Shown here: in pieces, positions 1-9,427 of the stretch
Layout: every line of letters starts with the position of its first letter
Numbering within the stretch: the first letter of the stretch is position 1
NCBI RefSeq assembly: GCF_000813825.1
Contig: NZ_JWTA01000012.1
Location: 1-62,739 of the forward strand
Length of the DNA: 62,739 bases
Reading direction: 5' to 3'
From: Chryseobacterium taiwanense
GTDB taxonomy: Bacteria; Bacteroidota; Bacteroidia; Flavobacteriales; Weeksellaceae
The notes under the pieces: generated by a model
What the model was told of the DNA's origin: nothing
Seen by the model: only the letters and a program-made list of their open reading frames with translations
Database searches by the model: none
Made by a program: the position numbers and the translations under genes

Positions 1-16
1 TGAGTGGCTTTTTTAT

Positions 17-2344
17 TTATTTTGTCCAGTTGATTTTTGAATGTTTCACATCGGAAGAATTGGTACCGATCATGATATCAAATTCTCCTGATTCCCAATC
101 ATATTTCAAGTCTCCATTATAGAACTTTAAGTTTTCAGAACTAATGTCAAAGGTAACTTTTTTAGATTCTCCTTTTTTTAACATCACTTTCTGGAAGCCT
201 TTTAATTCTTTTACCGGTCTTGTAATACTTCCCACCATATCTCTGATGTATAACTGAACAACCTCTGCCCCGTCATAGTTTCCTGAGTTGGTTACTGTAA
301 CTGAAGCCTGAATGGTCTGGTTTCCTTTTGGATTTGCATTAGAAACCGTCATATCAGAATAATTGAATTTTGTATAACTCAATCCATATCCAAATGGATA
401 CAACGGAGTATTACACTCATCCATATAGTTTGAACGGAATCTCTGATATTCACATTTATCTACCAATGTCTGATCTAATGGACGACCTGTATTTTTAGCA
501 TTGTAATAAATCGGAACCTGCCCTAAACTTCTTGGGAACGTCATCGGTAATTTTCCTGAAGGGTTCACTTTTCCGAAAAGAACATCTGCAATTGCATTTC
601 CTGCTTCTGAACCGGGAAACCAAGCATTCAAAATAGCATCAGGAGTATCTTTTACATTCGTTAACGCTAAAGGACGACCTGTGAAAAGAACCAGTGCGAT
701 TGGTTTCCCTGTCTTTTTCAATTCGTTTAATAAATCTACCTGAGATTGAGGAATTGTAATTTCAGTTCTTGAAGAAGATTCTCCACTCATTTCTGCTGAT
801 TCTCCGATTGCCAAAACGATAACATCTGATTTTTTTGCAACCTCAACCGCTTCTTTCAACAATTCTTCTTTTGAACGGCTATCTCTATCGGTTTTTTTAC
901 CGTGAGCCGCATAAATGTCTTCCAATTTTGCATCGTAATCAATATTCGCTCCTTTAGCTGAAAGAAATTTAACATCTTTACCATAATTTGCCTGAAGACC
1001 TTGCATTAAGTTAACTGAAATAGCGTGTTTTGTAGCTACGCTCCAAGTTCCGGCCATATTCATCGAATTGTTTACCAATGGTCCAATGACAGCGACCGTA
1101 CCTGATTTCTTCAAAGGCAATACCTGGTTTTCATTTTTCATCAATACCATCGACTGAGCTGCGGTATTTCTTGCGATGTTACGGTTTTCCAGATTGTAAA
1201 CCTCTTTTTCTGCCAGTTTTGCACTTCCGTATTTGTAAGGATCATCAAACAATCCTAAATCATATTTAGCTTCAAGGATTCTTCTTGCCGCCATATCAAT
1301 TTCAGCCTGTGTAACTTTTCCTTCTGACAGAGATTTTTTTAATGTTGTTAAAAAACCTTCTCCTACCATATCCATATCAACACCTGCTTTCAATGCCAAT
1401 GCAGAAACCTGCTGAAGATTTCCCATTCCATGATCCACCATTTCATTGATTCCTGTATAATCGGTAACAACAAAACCTTTGAATTTCCATTGATCTCTTA
1501 AAACATCGGTCTGTAACCATTTGTTTCCTGTTGCAGGAACTCCGTCAACTTCATTAAAAGAAGCCATTACAGAAGCTACCCCTGCATCAACTGCCGCTTT
1601 GTAAGGTGGAAAATATTCATTGAACATTCTCACGTGACTCATGTCAACCGTATTGTAATCTCTTCCCGCTTCTCCTGCTCCGTACAGTGCAAAATGTTTT
1701 ACACAAGCTAAAATGGTATTTCCGATTGAAAGATCTTTTCCTTGGTAACCATACACCATATTTTTAGCAATTTCACTTCCTAAATACGGATCTTCACCTG
1801 AACCTTCAGAAACTCTTCCCCATCTTGGTTCACGGGAAATATCTACCATTGGCGAGAACGTCCAGTTAATTCCGTCTGCCGAAGCTTCTCTTGCCGCCAC
1901 TCTTGCTGACTGCTGAATTAAGTTCATATCCCAAGAAGCCGCCAAACCTAATGGAATCGGGAATGTCGTTTCATAACCGTGAATAACATCCATCCCAAAA
2001 ATCAAAGGAATTTTCAAACGGCTGTTTTCTACGGCAACTTTTTGAACGGCTCTGATCTTTTCGGCTCCTTTTATATTAAATAGTCCGCCCACTAAGCCCA
2101 TTTCAACTTTTTTCCCAATATCTGAGCTTTTAGCCAAACCAGTGGTAAAATCACCTGAACTCGGTAAGTTTAGCTGACCAATTTTCTCGTCTAGTGTCAT
2201 TTTAGACAAAAGATTGTCTACAAAGGCTTTCTTTTTAGCCTGATATTGAGCCGTCTGATATGATTGAACTGGCTTTGTTACCATTTCCTGTGCCGAAAAC
2301 ACAGGTGCCAATGCTAAGGTGGCGATTACAATTAACTTTTTCAT
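17..2344 (-). CDS. bglX: Periplasmic beta-glucosidase, GH3 family (BglX)
   Basis: This is a 775-residue GH3 glycosidase that releases glucose from the non-reducing ends of beta-glucosides in the periplasm. A signal peptide ends near residue 19 (VFSAQ). The GH3 N-terminal barrel carries the KHF motif at 216-218 and the likely nucleophile Asp295 in VVTDYTG. The alpha/beta sandwich follows, and a C-terminal fibronectin-III-like domain (about 685-775) ends the chain; this order and length fit BglX. It is the last gene of a SusC/SusD locus containing a GH144-type enzyme, so beta-1,2-linked oligosaccharides (sophorose series) are a reasonable substrate. That is inference from context; other beta-glucosides are possible. 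Confidence 0.9.
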   Translation of the reverse strand: MKKLIVIATLALAPVFSAQEMVTKPVQSYQTAQYQAKKKAFVDNLLSKMTLDEKIGQLNLPSSGDFTTGLAKSSDIGKKVEMGLVGGLFNIKGAEKIRAVQKVAVENSRLKIPLIFGMDVIHGYETTFPIPLGLAASWDMNLIQQSARVAAREASADGINWTFSPMVDISREPRWGRVSEGSGEDPYLGSEIAKNMVYGYQGKDLSIGNTILACVKHFALYGAGEAGRDYNTVDMSHVRMFNEYFPPYKAAVDAGVASVMASFNEVDGVPATGNKWLQTDVLRDQWKFKGFVVTDYTGINEMVDHGMGNLQQVSALALKAGVDMDMVGEGFLTTLKKSLSEGKVTQAEIDMAARRILEAKYDLGLFDDPYKYGSAKLAEKEVYNLENRNIARNTAAQSMVLMKNENQVLPLKKSGTVAVIGPLVNNSMNMAGTWSVATKHAISVNLMQGLQANYGKDVKFLSAKGANIDYDAKLEDIYAAHGKKTDRDSRSKEELLKEAVEVAKKSDVIVLAIGESAEMSGESSSRTEITIPQSQVDLLNELKKTGKPIALVLFTGRPLALTNVKDTPDAILNAWFPGSEAGNAIADVLFGKVNPSGKLPMTFPRSLGQVPIYYNAKNTGRPLDQTLVDKCEYQRFRSNYMDECNTPLYPFGYGLSYTKFNYSDMTVSNANPKGNQTIQASVTVTNSGNYDGAEVVQLYIRDMVGSITRPVKELKGFQKVMLKKGESKKVTFDISSENLKFYNGDLKYDWESGEFDIMIGTNSSDVKHSKINWTK

Positions 2345-2404
2345 AAATCTATCTTCTTTAATTATAGTTCTATTTTTTTGTTTTAATTTTTAATAATTTA
2401 TTTT

Positions 2405-2490
2405 AAACACAAAGCTCGCAAAGGTTTTTCTTTATAATTATCCTGCTTATTTTTTAGTTCGCAAAGGCGTTTCACTCAGCAAAGACTTCC
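2405..2490. repeat. Short CGCAAAG-type repeats between bglX and the hydrolase gene
   Basis: The 168-base gap holds CGCAAAGG at 2417-2424, CGCAAAGG again at 2460-2467 and a related AGCAAAGAC near 2479, spaced by AT-rich sequence. No promoter box or terminator is evident. Similar CTTTGCG strings are common between genes in Flavobacteriia; function unknown. Confidence 0.4.
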
Positions 2491-2512
2491 TGTTTGAAAT
2501 ATTTATACTAAA

Positions 2513-3220
2513 TTATTTTTCTTTTCTTTTTGATAACATCCATTCATACAGTTTAGGATTTGAATAGGTTGAATCCCAAGAGTTATGGTTGTCATTTGGA
2601 AAGATTGTCAATTCTGCAGATGAATTCACCGGATGTAGCGCCTGATAAAAGTGAAATGCATTTTCAGGTAAAACTACATCATCCATTCCGCCATGAAAGA
2701 TTTTCATGTTCAAATTCTTGTACTGATCGATGTTTGCATACATTACTCTATCTGTAGGTGCACAGACCGAAACTACAGCGGCAAACATTTCTGGATGCTC
2801 CATTGCCAGCTTCAACGTCCCCCAACCTCCCATAGAAAGCCCTGTAAGGTAAATTCTGGAAGCATCTATCTTGTATTTCTGCTGAATTTCTTTAATCAAA
2901 TTATAAACAGTCACCGTATCCCACCAAGTGTTTTCCGGGCATTGAGGCGCCAAAATCGCCACAGGTTCCTTGATCAAATTTTTATATGTGAACGGACTGT
3001 GCGCTTTCACAACTTCCAGATTAGTACCTCTTTCTCCTGAACCATGAAGAAATACAATCAGCGGAACATTCCCTTTTACTTTCTGGGGGTAATCAAGAAT
3101 GTAAGATATCTTTTCATGTCTTGTAACTTCTTTATTTAATTCTGCCTTGATTTCCTGAGCGGTTACACTCAACGAAAGTGGCAGAAATAAAAGCAGCAAA
3201 TGGTTTAGTTTTAATTTCAT
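2513..3220 (-). CDS. Secreted alpha/beta hydrolase (esterase / dienelactone-hydrolase-like)
   Basis: From the ATG at 3220 this is a 235-residue exported hydrolase; upstream in-frame sequence to 3262 has only a TTG, and the ATG sits exactly before a signal peptide ending at residue 21 (SVTAQ). It has an oxyanion-type HGSGERG stretch at 59-65, a nucleophile elbow GLSMGG with Ser129, an acid at Asp180/181 (HGGMDD) and His212 (DNHNSW). The fold matches prolyl-oligopeptidase/PHB-depolymerase-like carboxylesterases. It lies between the GH144-type gene and bglX in one orientation, so it may remove ester groups (acyl or succinyl) from the glycan taken up by this locus. The substrate is a guess from context. 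Confidence 0.75.
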   Translation of the reverse strand: MKLKLNHLLLLFLPLSLSVTAQEIKAELNKEVTRHEKISYILDYPQKVKGNVPLIVFLHGSGERGTNLEVVKAHSPFTYKNLIKEPVAILAPQCPENTWWDTVTVYNLIKEIQQKYKIDASRIYLTGLSMGGWGTLKLAMEHPEMFAAVVSVCAPTDRVMYANIDQYKNLNMKIFHGGMDDVVLPENAFHFYQALHPVNSSAELTIFPNDNHNSWDSTYSNPKLYEWMLSKRKEK

Positions 3221-3289
3221 TTTAAATATTTCAGGTTTTTGTGTGGTTTTGTTTAGCTTCAATTAAACAGACATTCAATTCTCAAAGAA

Positions 3290-4678
3290 TTATTTAATGT
3301 TATATTTTTCAGATTTGAAACTTAGTTTCTTTAATCCCTGCTGAATTTCAGGAGCATTCATGAATAGCTTCCATAAAAATCCTGTTCTGTAGTTTTCAAT
3401 CATCGGAGCAATCGTTCCCTGATCAATTGCTAAATACCTAGGCGTTGTCCAATTATTATAATTGATTGAAGTTGCATCATAAGGTCCTGCAGAACCAATA
3501 AATTCAGGTTTTTGAGTGTACATAAATCTCAGAAAATCCATAGATTCTTTTGGTGAATATGGGAAACTACTCAATGCCGCAGTCGGCGTGATTACCCCAC
3601 GATCATTTTGTGGAAAATGTGCATCATACCCCACACTTCCGTCTTGATTCCTTGAATATCCTGCCGTTAATCCCCAATAATTCGGACCATACCCTTTCCA
3701 TCCTTTTGGGTTTTCAACACAGTACTTATAATCAATAAGCACCTGATTTTTATTTAAATCAAAATAATTTTTAATCAACTTATCTGATAAGTTCGTCGGA
3801 TCTAAACCAATATAAGAATACTGAGTCCAAAATAACGGTCCTCCGTATTCTTCGGCTCCGTTATGTTTTACATACATTGGAAGTCCATATTTTTCTTTGT
3901 CTGAAAGATAGGTTCCGTTTCTTGTCCAGCCTTTGTAATAGGTTTCAGCATCAATTGAATAAGTTGGTGATGAAGCTGCTAAAATGTAGGTAATCAAACA
4001 TTCATTATACCCCTGCAACGGGAAGTTCATTTCCCATTGATATTCTGGTGACCAATGCCAGTAAAGAACTTTTTCACCGCCTTTTGTATACCAGTTCCAT
4101 TGAATTCCTTTCCAAAGCTCATCACATTTTTTGGCAAGCGCTTTTTCTTCTGCATTTCCGTTTTTAAAGTATTCACGAACCATCAAAATTCCTGAAGTTA
4201 AAAAAGCTGTTTCCACCAGATCTCCACCGTTATCTTTTTTTCCAAAAGGAACCGTTTTTCCTGTTTCTCCATTGATCCAGTGTGACCATGCTCCTTTATG
4301 ACGATCTGCTTTTGCAAGGAAATCCATCATATGGGTCAGTCTTCTTACTGCTATCTGTCTTGGAACAAAGCCTCGTTCAACTCCGACTAATATTGTAGCT
4401 AAGCCAAATCCTGATCCACCCGTTGTCACAACGTGTTTATCATTATCCGGATAGATATCATCTTCGTGATAACGTTCTCTTCCCAACATGGAATTGGGTT
4501 CCGCATAATCCCAAAAATACTTTAGGGCATCTTTTTGCACTCTGTCCATCAACTGCTCATCAGTAATATTGCTTTTTACAGCTTTTACTTTTGAAACTTC
4601 TTGTTTGGCGTTTTGGGTATTTTTGCAGGAAATAGCAAATAATGATGCTACAATGATGGGTAATATTATCCTTTTCAT
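3290..4678 (-). CDS. Glucoamylase-fold lipoprotein, probable GH144 endo-beta-1,2-glucanase
   Basis: A 462-residue lipoprotein (lipobox Cys18 in FAISCKN). The mature protein is rich in aromatic residues and resembles the Pfam 'glycoamylase' family, which CAZy lists as GH144. Recognisable stretches are the N-terminal DALKYFWDYAEP, the TTGGSGFG glycine-rich turn, SHWINGETG, and the C-terminal PTAALSSFPYSP block. Characterised GH144 members, such as the Chitinophaga pinensis enzyme, cut beta-1,2-glucan endo-wise. It lies 71 bases after the SusD-like gene and upstream of a GH3 beta-glucosidase, giving a complete surface-cutter, importer and exo-enzyme set. The family assignment is fairly secure; the exact linkage is inferred. 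Confidence 0.8.
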   Translation of the reverse strand: MKRIILPIIVASLFAISCKNTQNAKQEVSKVKAVKSNITDEQLMDRVQKDALKYFWDYAEPNSMLGRERYHEDDIYPDNDKHVVTTGGSGFGLATILVGVERGFVPRQIAVRRLTHMMDFLAKADRHKGAWSHWINGETGKTVPFGKKDNGGDLVETAFLTSGILMVREYFKNGNAEEKALAKKCDELWKGIQWNWYTKGGEKVLYWHWSPEYQWEMNFPLQGYNECLITYILAASSPTYSIDAETYYKGWTRNGTYLSDKEKYGLPMYVKHNGAEEYGGPLFWTQYSYIGLDPTNLSDKLIKNYFDLNKNQVLIDYKYCVENPKGWKGYGPNYWGLTAGYSRNQDGSVGYDAHFPQNDRGVITPTAALSSFPYSPKESMDFLRFMYTQKPEFIGSAGPYDATSINYNNWTTPRYLAIDQGTIAPMIENYRTGFLWKLFMNAPEIQQGLKKLSFKSEKYNIK

Positions 4679-4749
4679 TGAATCTTTTTTAAGAGAATAT
4701 AAAAGAAGAGGAGAACTTTCATTCTCCTCTAAAGTTTCATCTGTAATTA

Positions 4750-6174
4750 TTAGTAACCAGGGTTTTGAACGAAAAGTCCATTACTTTGATTCATCGCATC
4801 CAAAGGAATTGGGAAAAGCTCATTCTTTCCTGTTTTAAATCCTTTAGGTCCTAAATAAGTAGCAGCCTGCCCTGTTCTTACTAGATCTGGAAATCTATCC
4901 ATTTCCATTGCCAACTCTACTCTTCTTTCCTGCCAAATTGCATTTCTTAACGCTAACTGGGTAGAAGCTGTTGTATTTGGCAACTGAGCTCTAGTTCTTA
5001 CCTTATTAATATTAGTAACAGCAACAGCTGTGTTTCCTAATTCATTCGCAGCTTCTGCATTGATTAATAGGATATCAGCAAATCTTAAAATTCTTAAATT
5101 TTGAATAGAACCATAGCCACAAGTACTATTATTTAAAGAGGTTGGAACATATACTTTTTGATTCCACATATTTCCCGCCTGAGGATCTCCTTTATGAATC
5201 AAATCTCCTTCAGGAGTTGTTTCTCCTTCTCTCAAAATAGTTAATTCTTTTCTGATATCTCCCGGCTCAAATGCACTTTCCAACTCTGTAGTAGGTGTAA
5301 AGAAGCCCCATCCAAATTGATTCCTTACCCCTTGAACCTCAGCATATTGACTACCTCCAAACGCAGCAGAACAATCACAATTCACTTCAAAAACCGATTC
5401 TGATCCAAACTCGCCAGCTGGTCTGAATAAATGATTAAAATCAGGATCTAAAGCATATCCCATTGAAATAACCTGATTAGAAGTCTCATACGCTTTTTGA
5501 TAGTCTTTCATATAAAGGTAAACTTTTGAAAGCAATCCCAAAGCGCCTCCTTTGGTCACTCTTCCAGTCTCTGATGCAGAATAGGTCTGAGGTAAAACTG
5601 CAGCAGCAGCAGTAAGGTCTGAAACAATAAAGTTATAAACTTCTGCTACAGAGTTTCTTGGTTTCAAATAAATACCATCTGCCGGTAACCCATCATATAT
5701 AGGAACTCCTCCGTAAATTCTTACCAAATTAAAATAGAAATAAGCTCTTAACATTCTAGCTTCAGCTACCAATCTATTTTTAAGCGTTTCATCCATTGCT
5801 ATTTTAGGAACGTTTGTAATCACCTGATTCGCTCTGTTAACAGCTTGCCATTGACCAATCCAGTACCCTCTTACCCCATCATCACTTACTGTAAATGTAA
5901 AGTTATCATAGGCATTAATGAATGAGGCATCACCAGGATTAGACCCTTTTTCTACATCATCACCAGTTACTCCAAATACATATTGTGCAGGGAAACCTGT
6001 GTTTTCCCAACTTCTTAAAAAACTATAAATGGCACTAGTTGCCTGCACAGCGTCATCCTGTGTAGTAAAGAAATTTGATATATCTTTCTCTCCTTCATCT
6101 TTAATATCCACAAAATCATCATTACAGCTTACAATTAATGACAATATAGAAAGTGTTAAAAATATTTTTTTCAT
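4750..6174 (-). CDS. SusD/RagB-like glycan-binding lipoprotein
   Basis: A 474-residue SusD-family surface lipoprotein (lipobox Cys17, LIVSCNDD) that captures glycan at the cell surface and forms the lid of the SusC channel. The N-terminal part has the SusD-like helical TPR scaffold (NRANQVITNVPKI, RMLRAYFYFNLVRIYGGVPI). The C-terminus has the typical RFADILLINAEAANELG and WQERRVELAMEMDRFPDLVRTG blocks, ending in a LFPIPLDAMNQ/NPGY tail. It starts only 11 bases after the stop of the SusC-like gene, so the two are co-transcribed. The partner GH144-type and GH3 genes suggest a beta-glucan ligand. Confidence 0.92.
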   Translation of the reverse strand: MKKIFLTLSILSLIVSCNDDFVDIKDEGEKDISNFFTTQDDAVQATSAIYSFLRSWENTGFPAQYVFGVTGDDVEKGSNPGDASFINAYDNFTFTVSDDGVRGYWIGQWQAVNRANQVITNVPKIAMDETLKNRLVAEARMLRAYFYFNLVRIYGGVPIYDGLPADGIYLKPRNSVAEVYNFIVSDLTAAAAVLPQTYSASETGRVTKGGALGLLSKVYLYMKDYQKAYETSNQVISMGYALDPDFNHLFRPAGEFGSESVFEVNCDCSAAFGGSQYAEVQGVRNQFGWGFFTPTTELESAFEPGDIRKELTILREGETTPEGDLIHKGDPQAGNMWNQKVYVPTSLNNSTCGYGSIQNLRILRFADILLINAEAANELGNTAVAVTNINKVRTRAQLPNTTASTQLALRNAIWQERRVELAMEMDRFPDLVRTGQAATYLGPKGFKTGKNELFPIPLDAMNQSNGLFVQNPGY

Positions 6175-6185
6175 GATCTTTTTAA

Positions 6186-9014
6186 TTAAAATGTTAAGTT
6201 CATACCGAATGTATAAATTGCAGAAATCGGGTAAATATTATTATCAATTCCCATCTGTACTCTATCAGTATTTGTAATCTCTGGGGAGAAACCGTGATAT
6301 TTAAAGCTAGTCCAAGGATTCTGTGCACTCACATACAATCTCAATTTTGTAATTGAAAGGGCTTTAGCAAACGTCTTTGGTAAATTATATCCAACCTGAA
6401 TATTTCTGATTCTGATATAACTTCCATCTTCTACATAAAAACTATTTGGTAAAATAATTGATTGATTAGATGTAATCATAGAGTTCGTATTGGAAGTTCC
6501 AGCTCCATGCCATCTGTTATTATACATATCTAAATCCCAAGTTTCATTTCCATAACGCTGTTCACGGTTATAGTTGTATATTTTATTACCAAATACACCT
6601 TGGAAATCAATCCCAATATCAAATGAATAAACATTAAAATTAACACCAAATCCATAAGTCCCTTTAGGAATAGGGCTTCCTAAGAATGTTTTATCTCTTG
6701 AGTCAATAATTCCGTTACCATCCTGATCTGCAAATTTAAACCATCCCGCTTTTGCTCCACTTTGTCCTGATGCTGCAGCTTCTGCATCTGTTTGGAAAAC
6801 TCCTGCAACTTGATAACCGTAATAAGAACCCACTGCTTGACCTTCCTGCAATCTTACAATAGAATTTCCAAATAAACTAGCTCCAGTTTCTAAAAATGAT
6901 CCACCGTATACTGATGTAATTTCATTCTTAAGTGATGCAAAATTACCATATACTCCAAAGCTAATATTATCATTAATCTTATTACTATAATTAACTGATA
7001 CTTCAAAACCTTTGTTATTAAAAGAATAGGCATTGGTTTTATACGCATTCCAGTTACTTGCACCTGATACAGTTCCTTGAAAAACATTGTAAACAATATT
7101 TTTGGAATCTTTATCGTAATAAGCCGCATCAATTTTCAGTTTATTATTAAACAATGCCATCTCTAAACCAACATCTTTTCCTGTGGTAGTTTCCCAACCA
7201 ATATTTGTATCTACAAATTGGTCTATAGTTGCAGCAGGGTAACCCGTATTTCCAAAATATGCACCTCCACCAATAATCGATACGTTTTGGTTGAATCCTC
7301 TACCTACATTAGGATTACCTAATTCACCATAACTGGCTCTAAGTTTCAATAAATTGAAAACATTTTGCTCACTCATAAAATCTTCTTTAGATATTACCCA
7401 ACCAGCACTAACTGCAGGAAAAGTCCTAGATCTATCAACATTAATTTGTGAACTGGCATCTCTACGAATAGAGGCATTTAATAGATATTTTCCTTTGTAA
7501 TCATAATTAACTCTTCCGAAGAAAGATTGAATTCTTTGTTGATCTTGATCAACACCGGAAACAACATTATCATCTCTATCTATACCGCTTACATATATAA
7601 TATCCGTTCCGTTTGCAATGTTTAAAGAACCATTTGTTCCATCATAATGAACATTTTTTGCTGAACTATAATCTTGAGATAAAGTAGTTCTTGTTCTTGA
7701 AAAGCCCGCAAGCACTTCTAAATTATGATTTCCTAAGCTTTTTTTCCAAGTAATCGTATTATCCCAAACGTAATTTCTATTTCTAAAATTCCTTGTAATC
7801 AAAGATGAAACACCTTGACTAGCTGCTGGAAGATAGGTTTTAACTGGAGTATATTCGTATTGACTAGGGCTATAATTATCACTAGAATAACTAATTCTAA
7901 ATGTAAAGTCTTTCAAAAACTTCAACTCTCCCCATATATTATTAAGCAATCTCTCCTGTCTCACCTGAGAACGATAAAGATCAAGACTAGCTCTTGGATT
8001 AGCAGTAGAGTATCCATTAAAATATTGATAATCTCCCGTATTGGAGTCCATTACTGAAAATATTGGAGGAGTAATAAAAGCTGTTAACAGAGGATTCTGT
8101 GCTACGTCAGTACGCATCTTGGAAAAACTGAAATTATCTCCAATGGTAATATTGTCCGTTATCTTATAACTAAGGTTTACTTTAGTATTAAATCTATTAA
8201 AACCACTTCCTGAATTAATTCCCTGACCTGCAGCTAGGTTTCCTTCATCCTGAAGATATCCTACACTAGCATAATAATTAAGTTTTTTCCAACTTCCTGT
8301 TGCAGAGAAATCATTAGAGTTGATGATACTTGTACGGAAAATTTCTTTGAACCAATCCGTATCAGCAGGATAATCAGCTCTTGAAATAGACCCTACACTA
8401 GAGCCATTATCATTCATCAACTTCTCATTGTACAATTCTATATATTGATCAGAATTGACCATCTTAGGAATATTCGTTACTTTTTTAATTCCAAAATAAG
8501 AATTAAAGTTATAAACAGGTTTTCCTTTCCCCGTTTTAGTTTTGATGATTATAGCTCCATTTGCTGCTTGAGCTCCAAAAATAGCCAAAGATGAAGGATC
8601 TTTCAAAACACTCATTGACTCTATATCCTGAGAACTAAGATAGGATATATCAGTAGTTATCATTCCATCTACAATGAATACTGTATTTCCTGTTAAAGAA
8701 CCAACACCTCTAATATCTACTCTGGGAGAACCTCCGGGAGTACCCGAATTTGTAATATTTACCCCTGCCAATTTCCCTTGAATTGAACTGATTGGATTTG
8801 CATTAGGTTTATCTGCCAAGTCTTTTGCAGAAACAAGGCCAATACTACCTGTTATGTTTTCTTTTTTCTGAGATCCATAACCAATGAGTACCACTTCCTC
8901 AATTTTCTGTTCCTTAGTTACAGAATCTTTTTTAGGAGTAACCTGCGCATTGACATTCATACCAAAGTATAGAACAGCAATGAGACATGAATACTTTAAA
9001 TCACGTTGTTTCAT
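6186..9014 (-). CDS. SusC-like TonB-dependent outer-membrane glycan transporter
   Basis: A TonB-dependent receptor of the SusC/RagA family, 942 residues from the ATG at 9014. The upstream in-frame extension to 9041 lacks an ATG, and the chosen start precedes the signal peptide ending VNAQ. After the signal comes a TonB-box-like EEVVLIGYGSQ, the plug (PISSIQGKLAGV, PRVDIRGVGSL, IFGAQAANGAIIIKT) and a long 22-strand barrel ending in FGMNLTF. The N-terminal carboxypeptidase-regulatory-like domain common in SusC proteins is absent. It is first in the polysaccharide locus and is followed at 11 bases by its SusD partner. Confidence 0.93.
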   Translation of the reverse strand: MKQRDLKYSCLIAVLYFGMNVNAQVTPKKDSVTKEQKIEEVVLIGYGSQKKENITGSIGLVSAKDLADKPNANPISSIQGKLAGVNITNSGTPGGSPRVDIRGVGSLTGNTVFIVDGMITTDISYLSSQDIESMSVLKDPSSLAIFGAQAANGAIIIKTKTGKGKPVYNFNSYFGIKKVTNIPKMVNSDQYIELYNEKLMNDNGSSVGSISRADYPADTDWFKEIFRTSIINSNDFSATGSWKKLNYYASVGYLQDEGNLAAGQGINSGSGFNRFNTKVNLSYKITDNITIGDNFSFSKMRTDVAQNPLLTAFITPPIFSVMDSNTGDYQYFNGYSTANPRASLDLYRSQVRQERLLNNIWGELKFLKDFTFRISYSSDNYSPSQYEYTPVKTYLPAASQGVSSLITRNFRNRNYVWDNTITWKKSLGNHNLEVLAGFSRTRTTLSQDYSSAKNVHYDGTNGSLNIANGTDIIYVSGIDRDDNVVSGVDQDQQRIQSFFGRVNYDYKGKYLLNASIRRDASSQINVDRSRTFPAVSAGWVISKEDFMSEQNVFNLLKLRASYGELGNPNVGRGFNQNVSIIGGGAYFGNTGYPAATIDQFVDTNIGWETTTGKDVGLEMALFNNKLKIDAAYYDKDSKNIVYNVFQGTVSGASNWNAYKTNAYSFNNKGFEVSVNYSNKINDNISFGVYGNFASLKNEITSVYGGSFLETGASLFGNSIVRLQEGQAVGSYYGYQVAGVFQTDAEAAASGQSGAKAGWFKFADQDGNGIIDSRDKTFLGSPIPKGTYGFGVNFNVYSFDIGIDFQGVFGNKIYNYNREQRYGNETWDLDMYNNRWHGAGTSNTNSMITSNQSIILPNSFYVEDGSYIRIRNIQVGYNLPKTFAKALSITKLRLYVSAQNPWTSFKYHGFSPEITNTDRVQMGIDNNIYPISAIYTFGMNLTF

Positions 9015-9112
9015 ATAGTTTAATTTTATTCGTACAATCAAGTCAGGATAAAAACGTATTGTTTTTATGGTCTTTTATGGAAAATTCTTAATTCTCAAAA
9101 AAAGACATTATT

Positions 9113-9120
9113 CAAAAGTA
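9113..9120 (-). promoter_or_regulatory. Candidate -7 box of the SusC-led operon
   Basis: Reading the minus strand gives TACTTTTG, a match to the Bacteroidota TAnnTTTG -7 element, about 100 bases upstream of the SusC start. No -33 TTTG at normal spacing is clear. Confidence 0.45.
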
Positions 9121-9379
9121 AAAAAATATCTTAAACAATGTTAAAGTTACTTAAAAAATAATATAAATCACAATAATCAAAATAAAAACTTAAAAAAAAT
9201 ATTAAATCTTTAAATCATTCATTAAAAAATAACAAAATAATTAAATTATCCACACCACCAAAAACATGGAAAATCCATAAAAAACACCTAAAAACGACTA
9301 TCAATGCTTCTTTTTTAAGCTTTAAGAAATTTCTCTGATCAAAAAGGGAATAAATACTGTTATTTTTTCGTTAAATCTT

Positions 9380-9387
9380 TACCTTTG
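9380..9387 (+). promoter_or_regulatory. Candidate -7 box of the DUF4197 gene
   Basis: TACCTTTG matches TAnnTTTG and lies 40 bases upstream of the ATG at 9428, predicting a short 5' leader of about 35 bases. A matching -33 element is weak. Confidence 0.5.
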
Positions 9388-9427
9388 GTGCAGTATTTGG
9401 AAACACTAAGAATAATTTAAAATATCA

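Larger units (their letters stand above)
9015..9427. other. Very AT-rich divergent intergenic region
   Basis: About 410 bases separate the SusC-led operon from the DUF4197 gene. The stretch 9120-9300 is almost entirely A/T with runs of A and many short TTAAA/AATAA words. It holds one candidate -7 box for each direction (9113-9120 minus, 9380-9387 plus). I see no gene, RNA or clear operator repeat in it. Confidence 0.5.
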
